Below are positions 26,464-36,260 of a stretch of DNA of 64,000 nucleotides, piece by piece; the first letter of the stretch is position 1; every line of letters starts with the position of its first letter. The notes beneath the pieces were generated by a model. It had not been told where the DNA came from. It made no database searches and saw only the letters and a program-made list of their open reading frames with translations. Made by a program: the position numbers and the translations under genes. The stretch is from positions 1-64,000 of the forward strand of contig NZ_JAUYTT010000005.1 in the NCBI RefSeq assembly GCF_030695035.1, in the 5' to 3' direction. The stretch is from Frigidibacter sp. (GTDB lineage: Bacteria > Pseudomonadota > Alphaproteobacteria > Rhodobacterales > Rhodobacteraceae).

Positions 26464-27354
26464 GTGGGTGCGGTGCAGGGACGTTCCGTCAAGCGCCGCC
26501 GCGGGCCCCCGCGGCAGATCGGGATCGTACAGCAGATGTTCCACCGCGAGACGCAGAAGAGCCCGCTGATGGCCGCGGTCACGCTGTCCGAGCTGATCTT
26601 TCACTCGACCGTGCGCAGCGTGCGTCAGGGCCACGGCAACGCGATCTATGGCCTGCTGATCAATGTCTTCCAGACCGCTTCGATGCTACTGGTCTTCTAC
26701 TTCGTGATGACGCTGATCGGGATGCGCGGCGCCGCACTGCGCGGCGACTATTTCCTGTACATGATGACCGGCATCTCGGTCTTCATGGCCCATACCAAGA
26801 CGATGGGCGCCGTGTCGGGCGCCGGCGCCGCCCTGTCGCAGATGCAGCAGCACGGCCCGATGACCACCGCCGTGTCCATCGCCTCGGCTGCCCTCGGCGC
26901 GCTCTATCTGCAAGTGCTGACAATGGCGGTGCTGCTCTACGGCTACCACGTCCTGTTCACGCCAATCACCATCTCTCAGCCGATCCCGGCGATGGGCATG
27001 GTGATCATGGCATGGCTTTACGGCGTGGCGCTTGGCCTCGTGCTGCTGGGGATGCGGCCCTGGGCGCCGCGGCTCGTGCAGATCCTGCAGTCGATCTACA
27101 CCCGCGCCAGCATGTTCGCCTCGGGCAAGATGTTCGTCGCCAACTCGCTGTCCTACACGCTGCTGCAGTTCTTCGACTGGAACCCGCTGTTCCACATCAT
27201 CGACCAGACGCGCGGCTTCGTGTTCATTAACTACAACCCGCACCACACCTCGGTCAGCTATCCGATCTACGCGATGCTGGTCGTGGCGATGATCGGGATG
27301 ATGGGCGAGTTCTACACCCGCCGCCGCGTCTCGGCGAGCTGGTCTGCAAGGTAA
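26464..27354 (+). CDS. ABC-2 type polysaccharide export permease (KpsM/Wzm-like)
   Basis: Up to 296 residues with about six membrane segments, for example NVFQTASMLLVFYFVMTLIG, YLQVLTMAVLLYGYHVLF, and a last one YPIYAMLVVAMIGMMGEFY. The pattern FDWNPLFHIIDQTRGFVF is typical of KpsM/Wzm permeases that move lipid-linked polysaccharide across the inner membrane with a separate ATPase. The ATPase is not in this window. The start is uncertain: GTG 26464 gives the longest frame, and ATG 26536 (MFHRETQKSP) is an alternative; neither has a strong ribosome site. It is divergent from cysQ. Confidence 0.82.
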   Translation: MGAVQGRSVKRRRGPPRQIGIVQQMFHRETQKSPLMAAVTLSELIFHSTVRSVRQGHGNAIYGLLINVFQTASMLLVFYFVMTLIGMRGAALRGDYFLYMMTGISVFMAHTKTMGAVSGAGAALSQMQQHGPMTTAVSIASAALGALYLQVLTMAVLLYGYHVLFTPITISQPIPAMGMVIMAWLYGVALGLVLLGMRPWAPRLVQILQSIYTRASMFASGKMFVANSLSYTLLQFFDWNPLFHIIDQTRGFVFINYNPHHTSVSYPIYAMLVVAMIGMMGEFYTRRRVSASWSAR

Positions 27355-27365
27355 AAACTTCCTTC

Positions 27366-27402
27366 TTCTTGCCCGGAATCAGGGCGCTTTCGCGCCGCCG
27401 GG
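27366..27402 (+). repeat. REP-like palindromic repeat, copy 1
   Basis: A 37-nt element beginning TTCTTGCCCGGAATC and ending GCGCCGCCGGG. CCCGG pairs with CCGGG and GGCGC with GCGCC around a TTTC loop. It is 33 of 37 identical to 31464-31500, the differences falling mainly in loops. It lies 9 nt after the permease stop, between convergent genes. Confidence 0.65.
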
Positions 27403-27459
27403 CAGCGCCCACCCGGCGGCCGGGCCCTGCCCTCTGACAGTGCGAACGAGCCTGCCCGC

Positions 27460-28104
27460 TTACGTCGCCACCCGCAGCGTCAGGTTGATCCGCCCTGCCT
27501 TCGGGAGCAGCGTCGAGGTGCCGAACGCCACCCTGTCCACCCCGTGATAGGCCAGCCGCGCGGCGCCGCCCATTACCATCACATCGCCCGACCGCAGCCA
27601 CAGGCTCTCCGTCTTCCCGCCCCGCTCCAGATTGCCGATGCGGAACAGCGCGTCGTCGCCCAGGCTGATCGACACCACCGGCCATGCAAAGTCCGCCTCG
27701 TCCCGGTCCTGATGCATCCCCATCTTGGCGCCCTCGCCATAGAAGTTGATCAGGCAGCAATCCGGGAGCCGCTCCACCCCCGATACCGCCCGCCACACCG
27801 CCAGCACCCTCTCGGGAATCGGCGGCCAGGGCGTGCCCTCGGGATGCAGCGGCGCGTAGCGATAGCCGCGCCGGTCCGACACCCAGCCAAGGCTGCCGGC
27901 GGATGTCATCCGCACGCTCATCGGCTTGCCATAGGGCGTCATCGGTGAAAACAGCGGCGCTGCGGCGATCACGCCCCGCAAATCCTCCACCAGCGCCGCC
28001 TGCTCCGCCGGCCCCAGCCAACCGTCATGCAGCGCAAACCCGCGAATGTCCCGGCTGGGAACCGCCGCCCTGCCCGGATGTTCCACTTCTTCGGCATTTT
28101 CCAT
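27460..28104 (-). CDS. alkB: AlkB-type alpha-ketoglutarate-dependent DNA repair dioxygenase
   Basis: 214 residues. Removes methyl groups from 1-methyladenine and 3-methylcytosine by oxidative demethylation using Fe(II) and 2-oxoglutarate. The iron ligands are in [11 protein letters not shown] (His-x-Asp, near residue 134) and [11 protein letters not shown] (distal His, near residue 188), and the 2-oxoglutarate-binding RINLTLR closes the protein. [17 protein letters not shown] is characteristic of AlkB. ATG 28104 has GGAG 7 nt upstream; a longer open frame continues antisense into dnaK and is an artefact. Divergent from dnaK. Confidence 0.92.
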   Translation of the reverse strand: MENAEEVEHPGRAAVPSRDIRGFALHDGWLGPAEQAALVEDLRGVIAAAPLFSPMTPYGKPMSVRMTSAGSLGWVSDRRGYRYAPLHPEGTPWPPIPERVLAVWRAVSGVERLPDCCLINFYGEGAKMGMHQDRDEADFAWPVVSISLGDDALFRIGNLERGGKTESLWLRSGDVMVMGGAARLAYHGVDRVAFGTSTLLPKAGRINLTLRVAT

Positions 28105-28136
28105 GACTTTCTCCGCCTTCCCCCGCACTGCCGCCG

Positions 28137-28168
28137 CTTGCAGCGCCAAATGCCCCTCCCTATATACG
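28137..28168 (+). promoter_or_regulatory. RpoH (sigma-32) heat-shock promoter of dnaK
   Basis: CTTG at 28137-28140, an 18-nt spacer, then CCTATATACG at 28159-28168. This fits the alphaproteobacterial RpoH consensus CTTG-N17/18-CYTATNTNNG at every defined position. The predicted start near 28175 gives a 5' leader of about 107 nt before dnaK. Confidence 0.8.
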
Positions 28169-28281
28169 GCCAGAAGCCGGAACCGGGTCCACTCCCGGCC
28201 GCACAAAAGACTGGGATCGGAGGGCAGGGGCCGCGCTCGGGCCTGCCGTCCACAACATCGCCACTGCATGAGGTATTTTAC

Positions 28282-30186
28282 ATGGCCAAAGTCATCGGGA
28301 TCGACCTCGGGACCACGAACTCCTGCGTCGCCATCATGGACGGGTCGCAACCGCGCGTCATCGAAAACTCCGAAGGGGCCCGCACCACGCCCTCCGTCGT
28401 CGGCTTTACCGACAACGAACGCCTTGTCGGTCAGGCCGCCAAGCGCCAGGCCGTGACCAACCCCGCCAACACCGTCTTCGCCGTCAAGCGCCTGATCGGC
28501 CGCCGCGTCACCGACGCGGAAGTGGAGAAGGACCGCAAGCTGGTCCCCTACAACATCGTCGACGGCGGCAATGGCGATGCCTGGGTCGAAACCCGCGGCG
28601 AGAAGTTCTCGCCCAGCCAGGTCTCGGCGATGATCCTGCAGAAGATGAAGGAAACCGCCGAATCCTACCTCGGCGAGACCGTCACCCAGGCCGTCATCAC
28701 CGTCCCGGCCTATTTCAACGATGCTCAGCGTCAGGCCACCAAGGATGCCGGCAAGATCGCCGGGCTCGAAGTGCTGCGGATCATCAACGAACCGACCGCC
28801 GCCGCGCTCGCCTATGGCCTCGACAAGAAAGATGCCAAGACCATCGCCGTCTATGACCTCGGCGGCGGCACCTTCGACATCACGATCCTCGAGATTGACG
28901 ATGGCCTCTTCGAAGTGAAATCGACCAACGGGGACACGTTCCTCGGCGGCGAAGACTTTGACATGCGCATCGTCAACTACCTCGCCGACGAGTTCAAAAA
29001 GGAACACGGCGTCGATCTGACCAAGGACAAGATGGCCCTTCAGCGCCTGAAGGAAGCCGCCGAGAAAGCCAAGATCGAGCTCAGCTCCAGCCAGCAGACC
29101 GAGATCAACCAGCCCTTCATCAGCATGGACCGCAACTCGGGCCAGCCGCTGCACATGGTCATGAAACTGACCCGCTCGAAGCTGGAACAGCTGGTCATGG
29201 ACCTGATCAAGGCCTCGCTGAAGCCCTGCGCCGCCGCGCTGAAAGATGCCGGCGTGTCCAAGGGTGACATCGACGAAGTGGTTCTGGTCGGCGGCATGAC
29301 CCGGATGCCCAAGGTGGTGGAAGAGGTGACCGCCTTCTTCGGCAAGGAACCCCACAAGGGCGTCAACCCCGATGAAGTCGTGGCCCTCGGCGCCGCGATC
29401 CAGGCCGGCGTGCTGCAAGGCGACGTCAAGGACGTGGTCCTGCTCGACGTGACCCCGCTCTCGCTGGGTATCGAGACCCTCGGCGGCGTCTTCACCCGCC
29501 TGATCGACCGCAACACCACGATCCCGACCAAGAAGTCGCAGATCTTCTCCACCGCCGAAGACAACCAGAACGCGGTGACGATCCGGGTCTTCCAGGGCGA
29601 GCGTGAAATGGCCTCGGACAACAAGATGCTGGGCCAGTTCAACCTTGAGGACATCCCGCCCGCCCCGCGCGGCATGCCGCAGATCGAGGTAACCTTCGAC
29701 ATCGACGCCAACGGCATCGTGTCTGTCTCGGCCCGCGACAAGGGCACCGGCAAGTCGCAGAACATCACCATTCAGGCCTCGGGCGGCCTGTCGGATGATG
29801 AGATCGACAAGATGGTCCGCGACGCCGAGGCGAATGCCGAAGGCGACAAGGCCCGCCGCGACATGGTCGAGGCCCGCAACCAGGGCGAAAGCCTGCTGCA
29901 CTCGACCCGCAAGTCGCTGGACGAGCATGGCGACAAGGTCGATGCCTCCACCGTCGAGGCGATCGAGCTGGCCATGGGTCCGCTGGAAGAGGCGCTGAAG
30001 ACCGAAGACGCGGGCAAGATCCGCAGCGGGATCCAGAACCTGACCGAAGCCGCGATGAAGCTGGGCGAGGCGATCTACAAGGCCCAGGCCAGCGAAGGCG
30101 GCAAGGACGAGGATGAGGTCCGCTCGGCGGATGACGACATCGTCGATGCCGATTTCGAGGATCTGGGCGAGAACAAGCGCCGCTAA
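28282..30186 (+). CDS. dnaK: Chaperone DnaK (Hsp70)
   Basis: 634 residues. ATP-dependent folding chaperone acting with DnaJ and GrpE. It begins [17 protein letters not shown]; the ATPase domain has [29 protein letters not shown] and [12 protein letters not shown], the linker [15 protein letters not shown] is intact, and the C-terminus ends with an acidic stretch [21 protein letters not shown] 28282 has GAGG 8 nt upstream; the longer open frame upstream is not supported. Expressed from the RpoH promoter at 28137. dnaJ follows after 72 nt. Confidence 0.99.
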   Translation: MAKVIGIDLGTTNSCVAIMDGSQPRVIENSEGARTTPSVVGFTDNERLVGQAAKRQAVTNPANTVFAVKRLIGRRVTDAEVEKDRKLVPYNIVDGGNGDAWVETRGEKFSPSQVSAMILQKMKETAESYLGETVTQAVITVPAYFNDAQRQATKDAGKIAGLEVLRIINEPTAAALAYGLDKKDAKTIAVYDLGGGTFDITILEIDDGLFEVKSTNGDTFLGGEDFDMRIVNYLADEFKKEHGVDLTKDKMALQRLKEAAEKAKIELSSSQQTEINQPFISMDRNSGQPLHMVMKLTRSKLEQLVMDLIKASLKPCAAALKDAGVSKGDIDEVVLVGGMTRMPKVVEEVTAFFGKEPHKGVNPDEVVALGAAIQAGVLQGDVKDVVLLDVTPLSLGIETLGGVFTRLIDRNTTIPTKKSQIFSTAEDNQNAVTIRVFQGEREMASDNKMLGQFNLEDIPPAPRGMPQIEVTFDIDANGIVSVSARDKGTGKSQNITIQASGGLSDDEIDKMVRDAEANAEGDKARRDMVEARNQGESLLHSTRKSLDEHGDKVDASTVEAIELAMGPLEEALKTEDAGKIRSGIQNLTEAAMKLGEAIYKAQASEGGKDEDEVRSADDDIVDADFEDLGENKRR

Positions 30187-30206
30187 GCGCGCTGGAACGG
30201 CCAAGG

Positions 30207-30230
30207 CCGGTCCGCCCCAGGGCGGGCCGG
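30207..30230 (+). other. Strong hairpin between dnaK and dnaJ
   Basis: An 11-bp stem (CCGGTCCGCCC / GGGCGGGCCGG, one T-G pair) with a 2-nt loop and no T run, 20 nt after the dnaK stop. Without a T tract it is unlikely to be a full terminator. It may protect the dnaK 3' end or lower the amount of dnaJ mRNA relative to dnaK. Confidence 0.5.
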
Positions 30231-30258
30231 TCCTTCATGTTCCGACAAGGGGTGCAGC

Positions 30259-31416
30259 ATGGCAAAGCGCGACTACTATGAAATCCTGGGCATCGCGCGC
30301 GGCGCGGGTGCCGACGAGATCAAGAAGGCCTACCGGGTCAAGGCGAAAGAACTGCACCCGGACCGCAATCAGGATGACCCCGAAGCTGAATCCCGCTTCA
30401 AGGAGGTCAACGAGGCCTATGACATCCTGAAGGACGAAAACCGCAAGGCCGCCTATGACCGCTACGGCCATGCCGCCTTCGAAGGCGGCGGCCCGCGCGG
30501 CGGTGGCCCCGGCCCCGGCGGCCCCGGTCAGGGCGATTTCGCCTCGGCCTTCTCCGACGTGTTCGAGGATCTCTTCGGCGACTTCATGGGCGGGCGTGGC
30601 CCGGGGGGCGGCGGTGGGCGCCAGCGCGCCCAGCGCGGCTCCGACCTGCGCTACAACATGCGCATCTCGCTCGACGAGGCGTTCCGCGGCGCGCAGAAGA
30701 CCATCACCGTCCCCACCTCGGTCGCCTGCACCGCCTGCACCGGCACCGGGGCCGAGGGCGGCGCCGAACCCACCGTCTGCCCCACCTGCTCGGGCATGGG
30801 CAAGGTCCGCGCCCAGCAAGGCTTCTTCACGGTCGAACGCACCTGCCCCACCTGCGGCGGGCTCGGCCAGACCATCAAGAACCCCTGCAAGGTCTGCCAC
30901 GGCGCTGGCCGCACCGAAAAGGAACGTTCGCTCTCGGTCAACATCCCCGCGGGCGTTGAGACCGGCACCCGCATCCGCCTTGCCGGCGAGGGTGAGGCCG
31001 GGATGCGCGGCGGCCCGGCTGGCGATCTCTACATCTTCCTCGAGGTGCGCGAGCATCAGCTGTTCCAGCGCGACGGTGTCAACCTCTTCTGCCGCGTGCC
31101 CGTGGGCATGACCGCCGCCGCCCTTGGCGGCGAGGTCGAGGTGCCCACCATCGACGGCGGCCGCAGCCGGGTGAAGATCCCCGCCGGCAGCCAGACCGGC
31201 CGCCAGATGCGCCTGCGCGGCAAGGGCATGCCGGCCCTGCGCGGCGGCGGCACCGGCGACATGCTGATCGAGCTGGCGGTGGAAACCCCGGTGAACCTCA
31301 CCAGCCGCCAGAAAGACCTGCTGCGCGAGTTCGAAAAGCTGTCCGAGGACAACAACCCGGAAAGCTCGTCCTTCTTCTCGAAGGTCAAAAGCTTCTGGGA
31401 CGGGATGAAGGGCTGA
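30259..31416 (+). CDS. dnaJ: Chaperone protein DnaJ (Hsp40)
   Basis: 385 residues. Co-chaperone that delivers unfolded proteins to DnaK and stimulates its ATPase. J domain 1-70 with the HPD loop ([11 protein letters not shown]), Gly/Phe-rich linker ([19 protein letters not shown]), four zinc-finger repeats of CxxCxGxG type ([32 protein letters not shown], about 153-218) and the C-terminal substrate domains. The linker is Gly-richer than in E. coli. Probably co-transcribed with dnaK; followed by a strong terminator. Confidence 0.98.
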   Translation: MAKRDYYEILGIARGAGADEIKKAYRVKAKELHPDRNQDDPEAESRFKEVNEAYDILKDENRKAAYDRYGHAAFEGGGPRGGGPGPGGPGQGDFASAFSDVFEDLFGDFMGGRGPGGGGGRQRAQRGSDLRYNMRISLDEAFRGAQKTITVPTSVACTACTGTGAEGGAEPTVCPTCSGMGKVRAQQGFFTVERTCPTCGGLGQTIKNPCKVCHGAGRTEKERSLSVNIPAGVETGTRIRLAGEGEAGMRGGPAGDLYIFLEVREHQLFQRDGVNLFCRVPVGMTAAALGGEVEVPTIDGGRSRVKIPAGSQTGRQMRLRGKGMPALRGGGTGDMLIELAVETPVNLTSRQKDLLREFEKLSEDNNPESSSFFSKVKSFWDGMKG

Positions 31417-31439
31417 GGCCTTTCCCAGCGGAAGCATCA

Positions 31440-31466
31440 GGGCGCCCCACGGGGCGCCCTTTTTTC
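31440..31466 (+). terminator. Intrinsic terminator of dnaK-dnaJ
   Basis: A GGGCGCC-rich stem (31440-31448 with 31451-31459) followed by six T at 31460-31465. It ends the dnaKJ transcript, 24 nt after the dnaJ stop, and abuts the second REP-like element. Confidence 0.85.
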
Positions 31467-31500
31467 TTGCCCGGAATCGAGGCGCTTCAGCGCCGCCGGG
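31464..31500 (+). repeat. REP-like palindromic repeat, copy 2
   Basis: Same 37-nt element as 27366-27402, 33 of 37 identical and in the same orientation. CCCGG/CCGGG outer pairs and GGCGC/GCGCC inner pairs enclose TTCA. It starts within the T run of the dnaJ terminator. Both copies lie just past the 3' end of a rightward gene. Confidence 0.65.
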
Positions 31501-31537
31501 GGGCCATCTGACGAACCGCATCAACCCGCAAATCGTA

Positions 31538-31575
31538 TGCATAACATCTGCATAGGTTCTGCATGGTTTCTGCAT
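31538..31575 (+). repeat. 11-bp phased TGCAT repeat, site 2
   Basis: Four perfect TGCAT units at 31538, 31549, 31560 and 31571, spaced exactly 11 bp, with spacers AACATC, AGGTTC and GGTTTC. This is the most regular of three copies (others at 6057 and 47455). It ends 99 nt upstream of the radC start. GTTC-N7-TTTC inside it resembles the alphaproteobacterial LexA box GTTC-N7-GTTC with one mismatch, so SOS control is one possible reading. Confidence 0.7.
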
Positions 31576-31674
31576 CCCGAAAATCCCGCCTTTTCAGCGC
31601 TTTGCCCCCGTTTTTCGCCCTCCCGCGCAAAACCCGTTAACCTTTCCTTCACCACATCCCCGCACGCTGCCGGC

Positions 31675-32445
31675 ATGTGCCCGACTCGCGCCCTTCACGA
31701 AGCCCCCTCCCTCTTCGACCTCGACGGCGACGAGGCCGCGGGCGACGCCGCGCATCTCCCTGAAGGCCGCCTCCCCAGCTACATCCGCGACCACCGCAAA
31801 CGCCTCCGCACCCGCTTCATGGCGGGCGGCGCGGCCGCCATGCCGGACTATGAACTGCTGGAGCTGGTCCTCTTCCGCGCCATCCCCCGGCAGGACGTGA
31901 AACCCCTCGCCCGCCGCCTGCTGGACTGTTTCGGCGACTTCAACCGCGTCATCACCGCCCCGGCCCACCGGTTGGCCGAAGTGCAGGGCGTGGGCGATGC
32001 CGTGGTGCAGGAGCTGAAGATCGTGGAGGCTGCGGCACAGCGCATGGCACGCGCCAAGGTCTTGAACCGGCAGGTTCTTTCCTCGTGGAACGCGCTGCTG
32101 GACTATTGCCACACTGCGATGGCGCATCGGGAAACCGAGCAGTTCCGGGTGCTTTATCTCGACCGCAAGAACGTGCTGATCGCCGATGAGGAACAGGCCA
32201 AGGGCACCGTCGACCATGTCCCCGTCTATCCGCGCGAGGTGGTCAAACGCGCCCTCGAACTCAACGCCAGCGCGCTGATCCTGGTCCACAACCACCCCTC
32301 GGGCGACCCCACCCCGTCCGATCAGGACATCATCGTCACCGGCCAGATCCAGGACGCGGCGCAGGTGATGGGCATCACCCTGCACGACCACCTGATCATC
32401 GGCAAAAGCCGCGAACTCAGCTTCCGTGCCCAGGGTCTGCTGTGA
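31675..32445 (+). CDS. radC: DNA repair/JAMM-domain protein RadC
   Basis: 256 residues. A helix-hairpin-helix region near 70-105 (LAEVQGVGDAVVQELKIVE) and a C-terminal JAMM/MPN+ metalloprotease-like domain with HNHPSGDPTPSDQDI near residue 204, holding the His-x-His...Ser...Asp zinc ligands. The biological role of RadC is unclear despite its name. ATG 31675 begins the conserved sequence; the frame is open further upstream through the phased repeat, but those codons are not protein-like. The upstream 137 nt also hold GTTAACC-N5-TTCAC, one base from a CtrA box. Confidence 0.92.
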   Translation: MCPTRALHEAPSLFDLDGDEAAGDAAHLPEGRLPSYIRDHRKRLRTRFMAGGAAAMPDYELLELVLFRAIPRQDVKPLARRLLDCFGDFNRVITAPAHRLAEVQGVGDAVVQELKIVEAAAQRMARAKVLNRQVLSSWNALLDYCHTAMAHRETEQFRVLYLDRKNVLIADEEQAKGTVDHVPVYPREVVKRALELNASALILVHNHPSGDPTPSDQDIIVTGQIQDAAQVMGITLHDHLIIGKSRELSFRAQGLL

Positions 32446-32448
32446 AAT

Positions 32449-33345
32449 TCAGTCCGCCAGCGCCAGCCGCTGCGCCGCCACCCCCGGCAGCGGCATCACC
32501 ACATAGCCGCCCAACTGGTCGCACCCCGGCAGCGCCAGCGTGATCGCCGTCAGCACCACAGGCGCCCCAGCCTCCGCCCGAAAAGCCTGCGCTTCCAACG
32601 GCTTGCCGCAACTCTCCGGCCCGATCTCGGTCGCAATCTCCAGCGCCACAGCACCACCAGCAGGCGCAGTATAGACCTGCGCCTGCATCGGCCGCGCCAG
32701 CGTCGCATCCCCCAGCACCATCAGCCGCCCCTCCGGCGCCCCGGCATGAACATGCCCCGGCGCGCCGAACGCAGCGCCATTTTCATAGGCGTGCAGCTCC
32801 AGCGGCGCCGTCCCGCGCCACTCCACGCCCACCCGCACCAGCCCCGGCAGATCGGCCAGCCGCATCCGCCCCAACAGCTCATCCCCCGCCTCAAACCGCA
32901 GCGCGATCGCCGCATCCTCGGTCAGCGCAGGTACGGCCCCCTGCCAGCTCGCCTGATCGGACAGCCGCACCGCAAAGCCAAGCCCCGCATGGAAAATTTC
33001 CAGCCGCTCCCCCGCACGGCAGGGCGCCTCGACCGCCACCGCGATCATCGCGCCCGGTAGCGGCGACAGCGTCAGCATCGCAGGCGCACAGCCCGCGGGC
33101 GCGGCGGACTCGGGCAACACTGGCAGCGGCGCATCCGCCATTCGCACCGCAACATCCGGTAGGGTCGGCAACTCAGGCACCGCCAGATCGACCGGCATCT
33201 CTGCGCTGTCCAGCGCCGCCGACAGCGGCACGATCTGCGTCGGTGGCACAGGCGGCGCGCCGTCTTCCATCAGATAGCCGCTGCTGCCGGCAATCGCCAA
33301 GGCGAAGCCTGCCATCATGATCTGTGCCCGGGAAACCATCATCAT
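32449..33345 (-). CDS. Secreted protein of unknown function next to secA
   Basis: 298 residues. The N-terminus (MMMVSRAQIMMAGFALAIAG) looks like a signal peptide or anchor, and the mature part is Ala/Pro-rich with repeated beta-strand-like segments (APCRAGERLEIFHAGLG, GVEWRGTAPLELHAYENG) and cysteines near 95, 116, 253 and 280. I recognise no domain. The choice of ATG 33345 rests on GGTGGAG just upstream; the second or third ATG is also possible. Convergent with radC (3 nt apart). An AGCAT-N5-ATGCT palindrome sits upstream at about 33370. Confidence 0.75.
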   Translation of the reverse strand: MMMVSRAQIMMAGFALAIAGSSGYLMEDGAPPVPPTQIVPLSAALDSAEMPVDLAVPELPTLPDVAVRMADAPLPVLPESAAPAGCAPAMLTLSPLPGAMIAVAVEAPCRAGERLEIFHAGLGFAVRLSDQASWQGAVPALTEDAAIALRFEAGDELLGRMRLADLPGLVRVGVEWRGTAPLELHAYENGAAFGAPGHVHAGAPEGRLMVLGDATLARPMQAQVYTAPAGGAVALEIATEIGPESCGKPLEAQAFRAEAGAPVVLTAITLALPGCDQLGGYVVMPLPGVAAQRLALAD

Positions 33346-33471
33346 CCGTCTCCACCTACCCAATCCCAAGCATCGTTAATGCTGGGGAAAAGCGGCAAGG
33401 GCACGGCCATGTGGGGGCGTTTTCGGCGCGGGACCATTGCCACAGATAGCGACATGGAGCGCCGGGGCCAC

Positions 33472-33507
33472 AAGAGAAAGGGCCGGAGGCATCCTTGCCC
33501 CCGGCCC
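33472..33507 (-). terminator. Intrinsic terminator of secA
   Basis: On the minus strand GGGCCGG (33507-33501) and CCGGCCC (33486-33480), with an inner GGCA/TGCC pairing, are followed by TTTCTCTT. It lies 30 nt beyond the secA stop. Confidence 0.65.
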
Positions 33508-33536
33508 CGTCCAAATCACGTCACAATTCGTGGAAG

Positions 33537-36260
33537 TCAGGCCAACTTGCCATGGCAATGCTTGAACTTCTCACCCGATCCGCAAGGGCAGGGATCGTTG
33601 CGCGACGGGTTGCCCCAGCTCGCCGGATCCGCCTCGTCGAACCCCGGCCGAGCCTCTGCCGCAGCCGGAGCGGCCAGCGGCGCGGGCGCCGGAGCCTCTA
33701 CCGCAGGCGCCTCCTCAGCCGGTTTCTTCGGCGCGTTCTGCGCAAGATACTGCTTCATCAGCGTATCTTGTTCTTCTTGCGTCAGCGGCCGGATCTGGCC
33801 CAGCTTCTGCGTCACCTCGGCGCGCAGGCTTTCCAGCAGCGTCTCGAACAGGCTGAAACCCTCGGTCTTGTATTCCGACAGCGGGTCGCGCTGCGCATAG
33901 CCGCGGAAGCCCACGACCGAGCGCAGATGCTCCAGCGTCACCAGATGCTCGCGCCATTTCGCGTCGATGGTCTGCAGCAGGATCTGCTTTTCGATGTTGC
34001 GCATCGACTCAGGCCCGAACTTCTCGGCCTTGTCGGCCATGAAGGCATCGGTCTCGCGCTCCATCCGGGCGCGGATCTCGTCTTGGTCCACGCCTTCCTC
34101 GGCGGCCCATTCGGCAATCGGCATCTCCAGCGCCAGCTTGTCGCGCGCGGCGGCATCCAGCCCGGTGATGTCCCACTGGTCGGCATAGGACCGCGGCGGC
34201 ATATGCTCATGCACCAGATCGTCGATCAGCTGGTGGCGCATGTCGCGCACGATTTCCGACAGGTCTTCCGCTTCCATGATCTCGCGGCGCTGCGCGAAGA
34301 TCGCCTTGCGCTGGTCGTTCATCACGTCATCGAACTTCAGCAATTGCTTGCGGATGTCGAAGTTGCGGCCCTCGACCTTGGCCTGCGCGCGCTCCAGCGA
34401 CTTGTTCACCCAAGGATGGACGATGGCCTCGCCTTCCTTCATCCCCAGCGAGGACAGCACCTTTTCCAGACGCTCGGACCCAAAGATCCGCATCAGGTCA
34501 TCCTCGAGGCTGAGGAAGAACGAAGACCGCCCCGGATCGCCCTGCCGGCCCGAACGGCCGCGCAGCTGGTTGTCGATCCGCCGGCTTTCGTGCCGTTCCG
34601 AGGCCAGAACGAACAACCCGCCCGCCTCCAGCACCTTCTGCTTTTCCTCGGCGTGTTCAGCCTCGATCCGGCTGCGCAGCTGGTCGGGATGCGCCTCGGG
34701 ATCGGCGGCCAGCGCCTCCATCACCTTCATCTCGACATTGCCACCCAGCTGAATGTCGGTGCCGCGGCCGGCCATGTTGGTGGCGATGGTCACCGCGCCG
34801 AACTTGCCGGCGTCGGCGACGATCTTCGCCTCCTGCTCATGCTGGCGGGCGTTCAGCACGTTGTGCGGCACGCCTTCCTTGGTCAGCATCGCTGCCAGCA
34901 TTTCCGACTTTTCGATCGAGGTGGTGCCGACCAGCATCGGCTGGCCCTTGGCATGCGCCTCATGGATCGCCTTGACGATGGCCTCATACTTCTCGCGGGC
35001 GGTGCGATAGACGGCGTCGTGGTCGTCGATCCGCTGGATCGGCCGGTTGGTCGGGATCTCGACCACGCCCAGCTTGTAGATCTCCATGAACTCCTCGGCC
35101 TCGGTGGCCGCGGTGCCGGTCATCCCGGCCAGTTTGCCATAAAGGCGGAAGTAGTTCTGGAAGGTCACGGATGCCAGCGTCACGTTCTCGGGCTGGATCT
35201 TGACGTCTTCCTTGGCCTCGATCGCCTGATGCAGCCCGTCCGACAGGCGGCGGCCGCGCATCATCCGGCCGGTGAATTCGTCGATCAGCATCACCTCGCC
35301 GTCGCGCACGATGTAATGCTGGTCCTTCAGGAACAGCTTGTGGGCACGCAGGGCCTGGGTGACGTGGTGCACGATGCTGGTCGACTCGGGGTCATACAGC
35401 GTCTGCGCCTCGGGCAGCACACCTGCGGCGTGCAGGCGCTGCTCCAGATATTCGTTGCCCTCTTCGGTGAAGGTGGCGTTGCGGGCCTTCTCATCCAGCT
35501 TGTAATGCTCTTCGGTCAGTTCGGGGATGAAGGCATTCAGCGTCTTGTAAAGGTCGGACCGGTCCTGCGAGGGGCCGGAAATGATCAGCGGCGTGCGCGC
35601 CTCATCGACCAGGATGCTGTCGACCTCATCGACGATGGCGTAGAAATGGCCGCGTTGGCTCATCTCCTCGACCGAGGTTTTCATGTTGTCGCGCAGGTAG
35701 TCGAACCCCAGCTCGTTGTTCGTGGCATAGGTCACGTCGGCGCGGTAGGCGGCGCGCTTTTCGGCATCGGGCTGGTAGGGATAAACGACGCCGGTGGTCA
35801 TGCCGAGCGCGGAATAGACCTTGCTCATCCAATCGGCATCGCGCTTGGCGAGGTAGTCGTTGACGGTGACGACATGCACGCCCTTGCCCGCAAGCGCGTT
35901 GAGGTAGACCGGCAGCGTCGCCATCAGCGTCTTGCCCTCGCCGGTCTTCATCTCGGCGATGTTGCCCCGGTGCAGGAAGATCCCCGCCACCAACTGCACA
36001 TCGAAGGCGCGCAGGCCGAGCGCCCGCTTCGCCGCCTCGCGGCAGTTGGCGAAGGCCTCGGGCAGCAGCGCATCGAGGCTTTCCCCGCCCGCCACCCTTG
36101 CCTTGTATTCTTCGGTCTTCTGCTTGATGCCCTCGTCGGACAGCTTCTGGAACTCGGGCTCCAGCGCATTGATCCGCTCGACAAGCGAGCGGGCGGATTT
36201 GACCTTGCGATCATTCGGCGTGCCGAAGACCTTCCGCGCGAGACTTCCGATGCCCAGCAT
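33537..36260 (-). CDS. secA: Preprotein translocase ATPase SecA
   Basis: 907 residues, normal length. Motor that drives unfolded preproteins through SecYEG. Begins [19 protein letters not shown]; Walker [21 protein letters not shown] (near residue 101), [16 protein letters not shown] (near residue 209), helicase motif [20 protein letters not shown], and a C-terminal zinc motif [14 protein letters not shown] that binds SecB and lipids. An Ala/Pro-rich linker ([19 protein letters not shown]) precedes the zinc tail. ATG 36260 begins the family sequence; the frame is open further upstream into the divergent parvulin gene. Confidence 0.98.
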   Translation of the reverse strand: MLGIGSLARKVFGTPNDRKVKSARSLVERINALEPEFQKLSDEGIKQKTEEYKARVAGGESLDALLPEAFANCREAAKRALGLRAFDVQLVAGIFLHRGNIAEMKTGEGKTLMATLPVYLNALAGKGVHVVTVNDYLAKRDADWMSKVYSALGMTTGVVYPYQPDAEKRAAYRADVTYATNNELGFDYLRDNMKTSVEEMSQRGHFYAIVDEVDSILVDEARTPLIISGPSQDRSDLYKTLNAFIPELTEEHYKLDEKARNATFTEEGNEYLEQRLHAAGVLPEAQTLYDPESTSIVHHVTQALRAHKLFLKDQHYIVRDGEVMLIDEFTGRMMRGRRLSDGLHQAIEAKEDVKIQPENVTLASVTFQNYFRLYGKLAGMTGTAATEAEEFMEIYKLGVVEIPTNRPIQRIDDHDAVYRTAREKYEAIVKAIHEAHAKGQPMLVGTTSIEKSEMLAAMLTKEGVPHNVLNARQHEQEAKIVADAGKFGAVTIATNMAGRGTDIQLGGNVEMKVMEALAADPEAHPDQLRSRIEAEHAEEKQKVLEAGGLFVLASERHESRRIDNQLRGRSGRQGDPGRSSFFLSLEDDLMRIFGSERLEKVLSSLGMKEGEAIVHPWVNKSLERAQAKVEGRNFDIRKQLLKFDDVMNDQRKAIFAQRREIMEAEDLSEIVRDMRHQLIDDLVHEHMPPRSYADQWDITGLDAAARDKLALEMPIAEWAAEEGVDQDEIRARMERETDAFMADKAEKFGPESMRNIEKQILLQTIDAKWREHLVTLEHLRSVVGFRGYAQRDPLSEYKTEGFSLFETLLESLRAEVTQKLGQIRPLTQEEQDTLMKQYLAQNAPKKPAEEAPAVEAPAPAPLAAPAAAEARPGFDEADPASWGNPSRNDPCPCGSGEKFKHCHGKLA

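Noticed and set aside
28105-30204. Upstream extension of alkB antisense to dnaK
   Set aside because: ATG 28104 has a good ribosome site and begins the conserved protein; the extension is a shadow of dnaK.
31537-31674. N-terminal extension of radC
   Set aside because: The extra codons translate the phased repeat and a promoter-like region; homologous sequence begins after ATG 31675.
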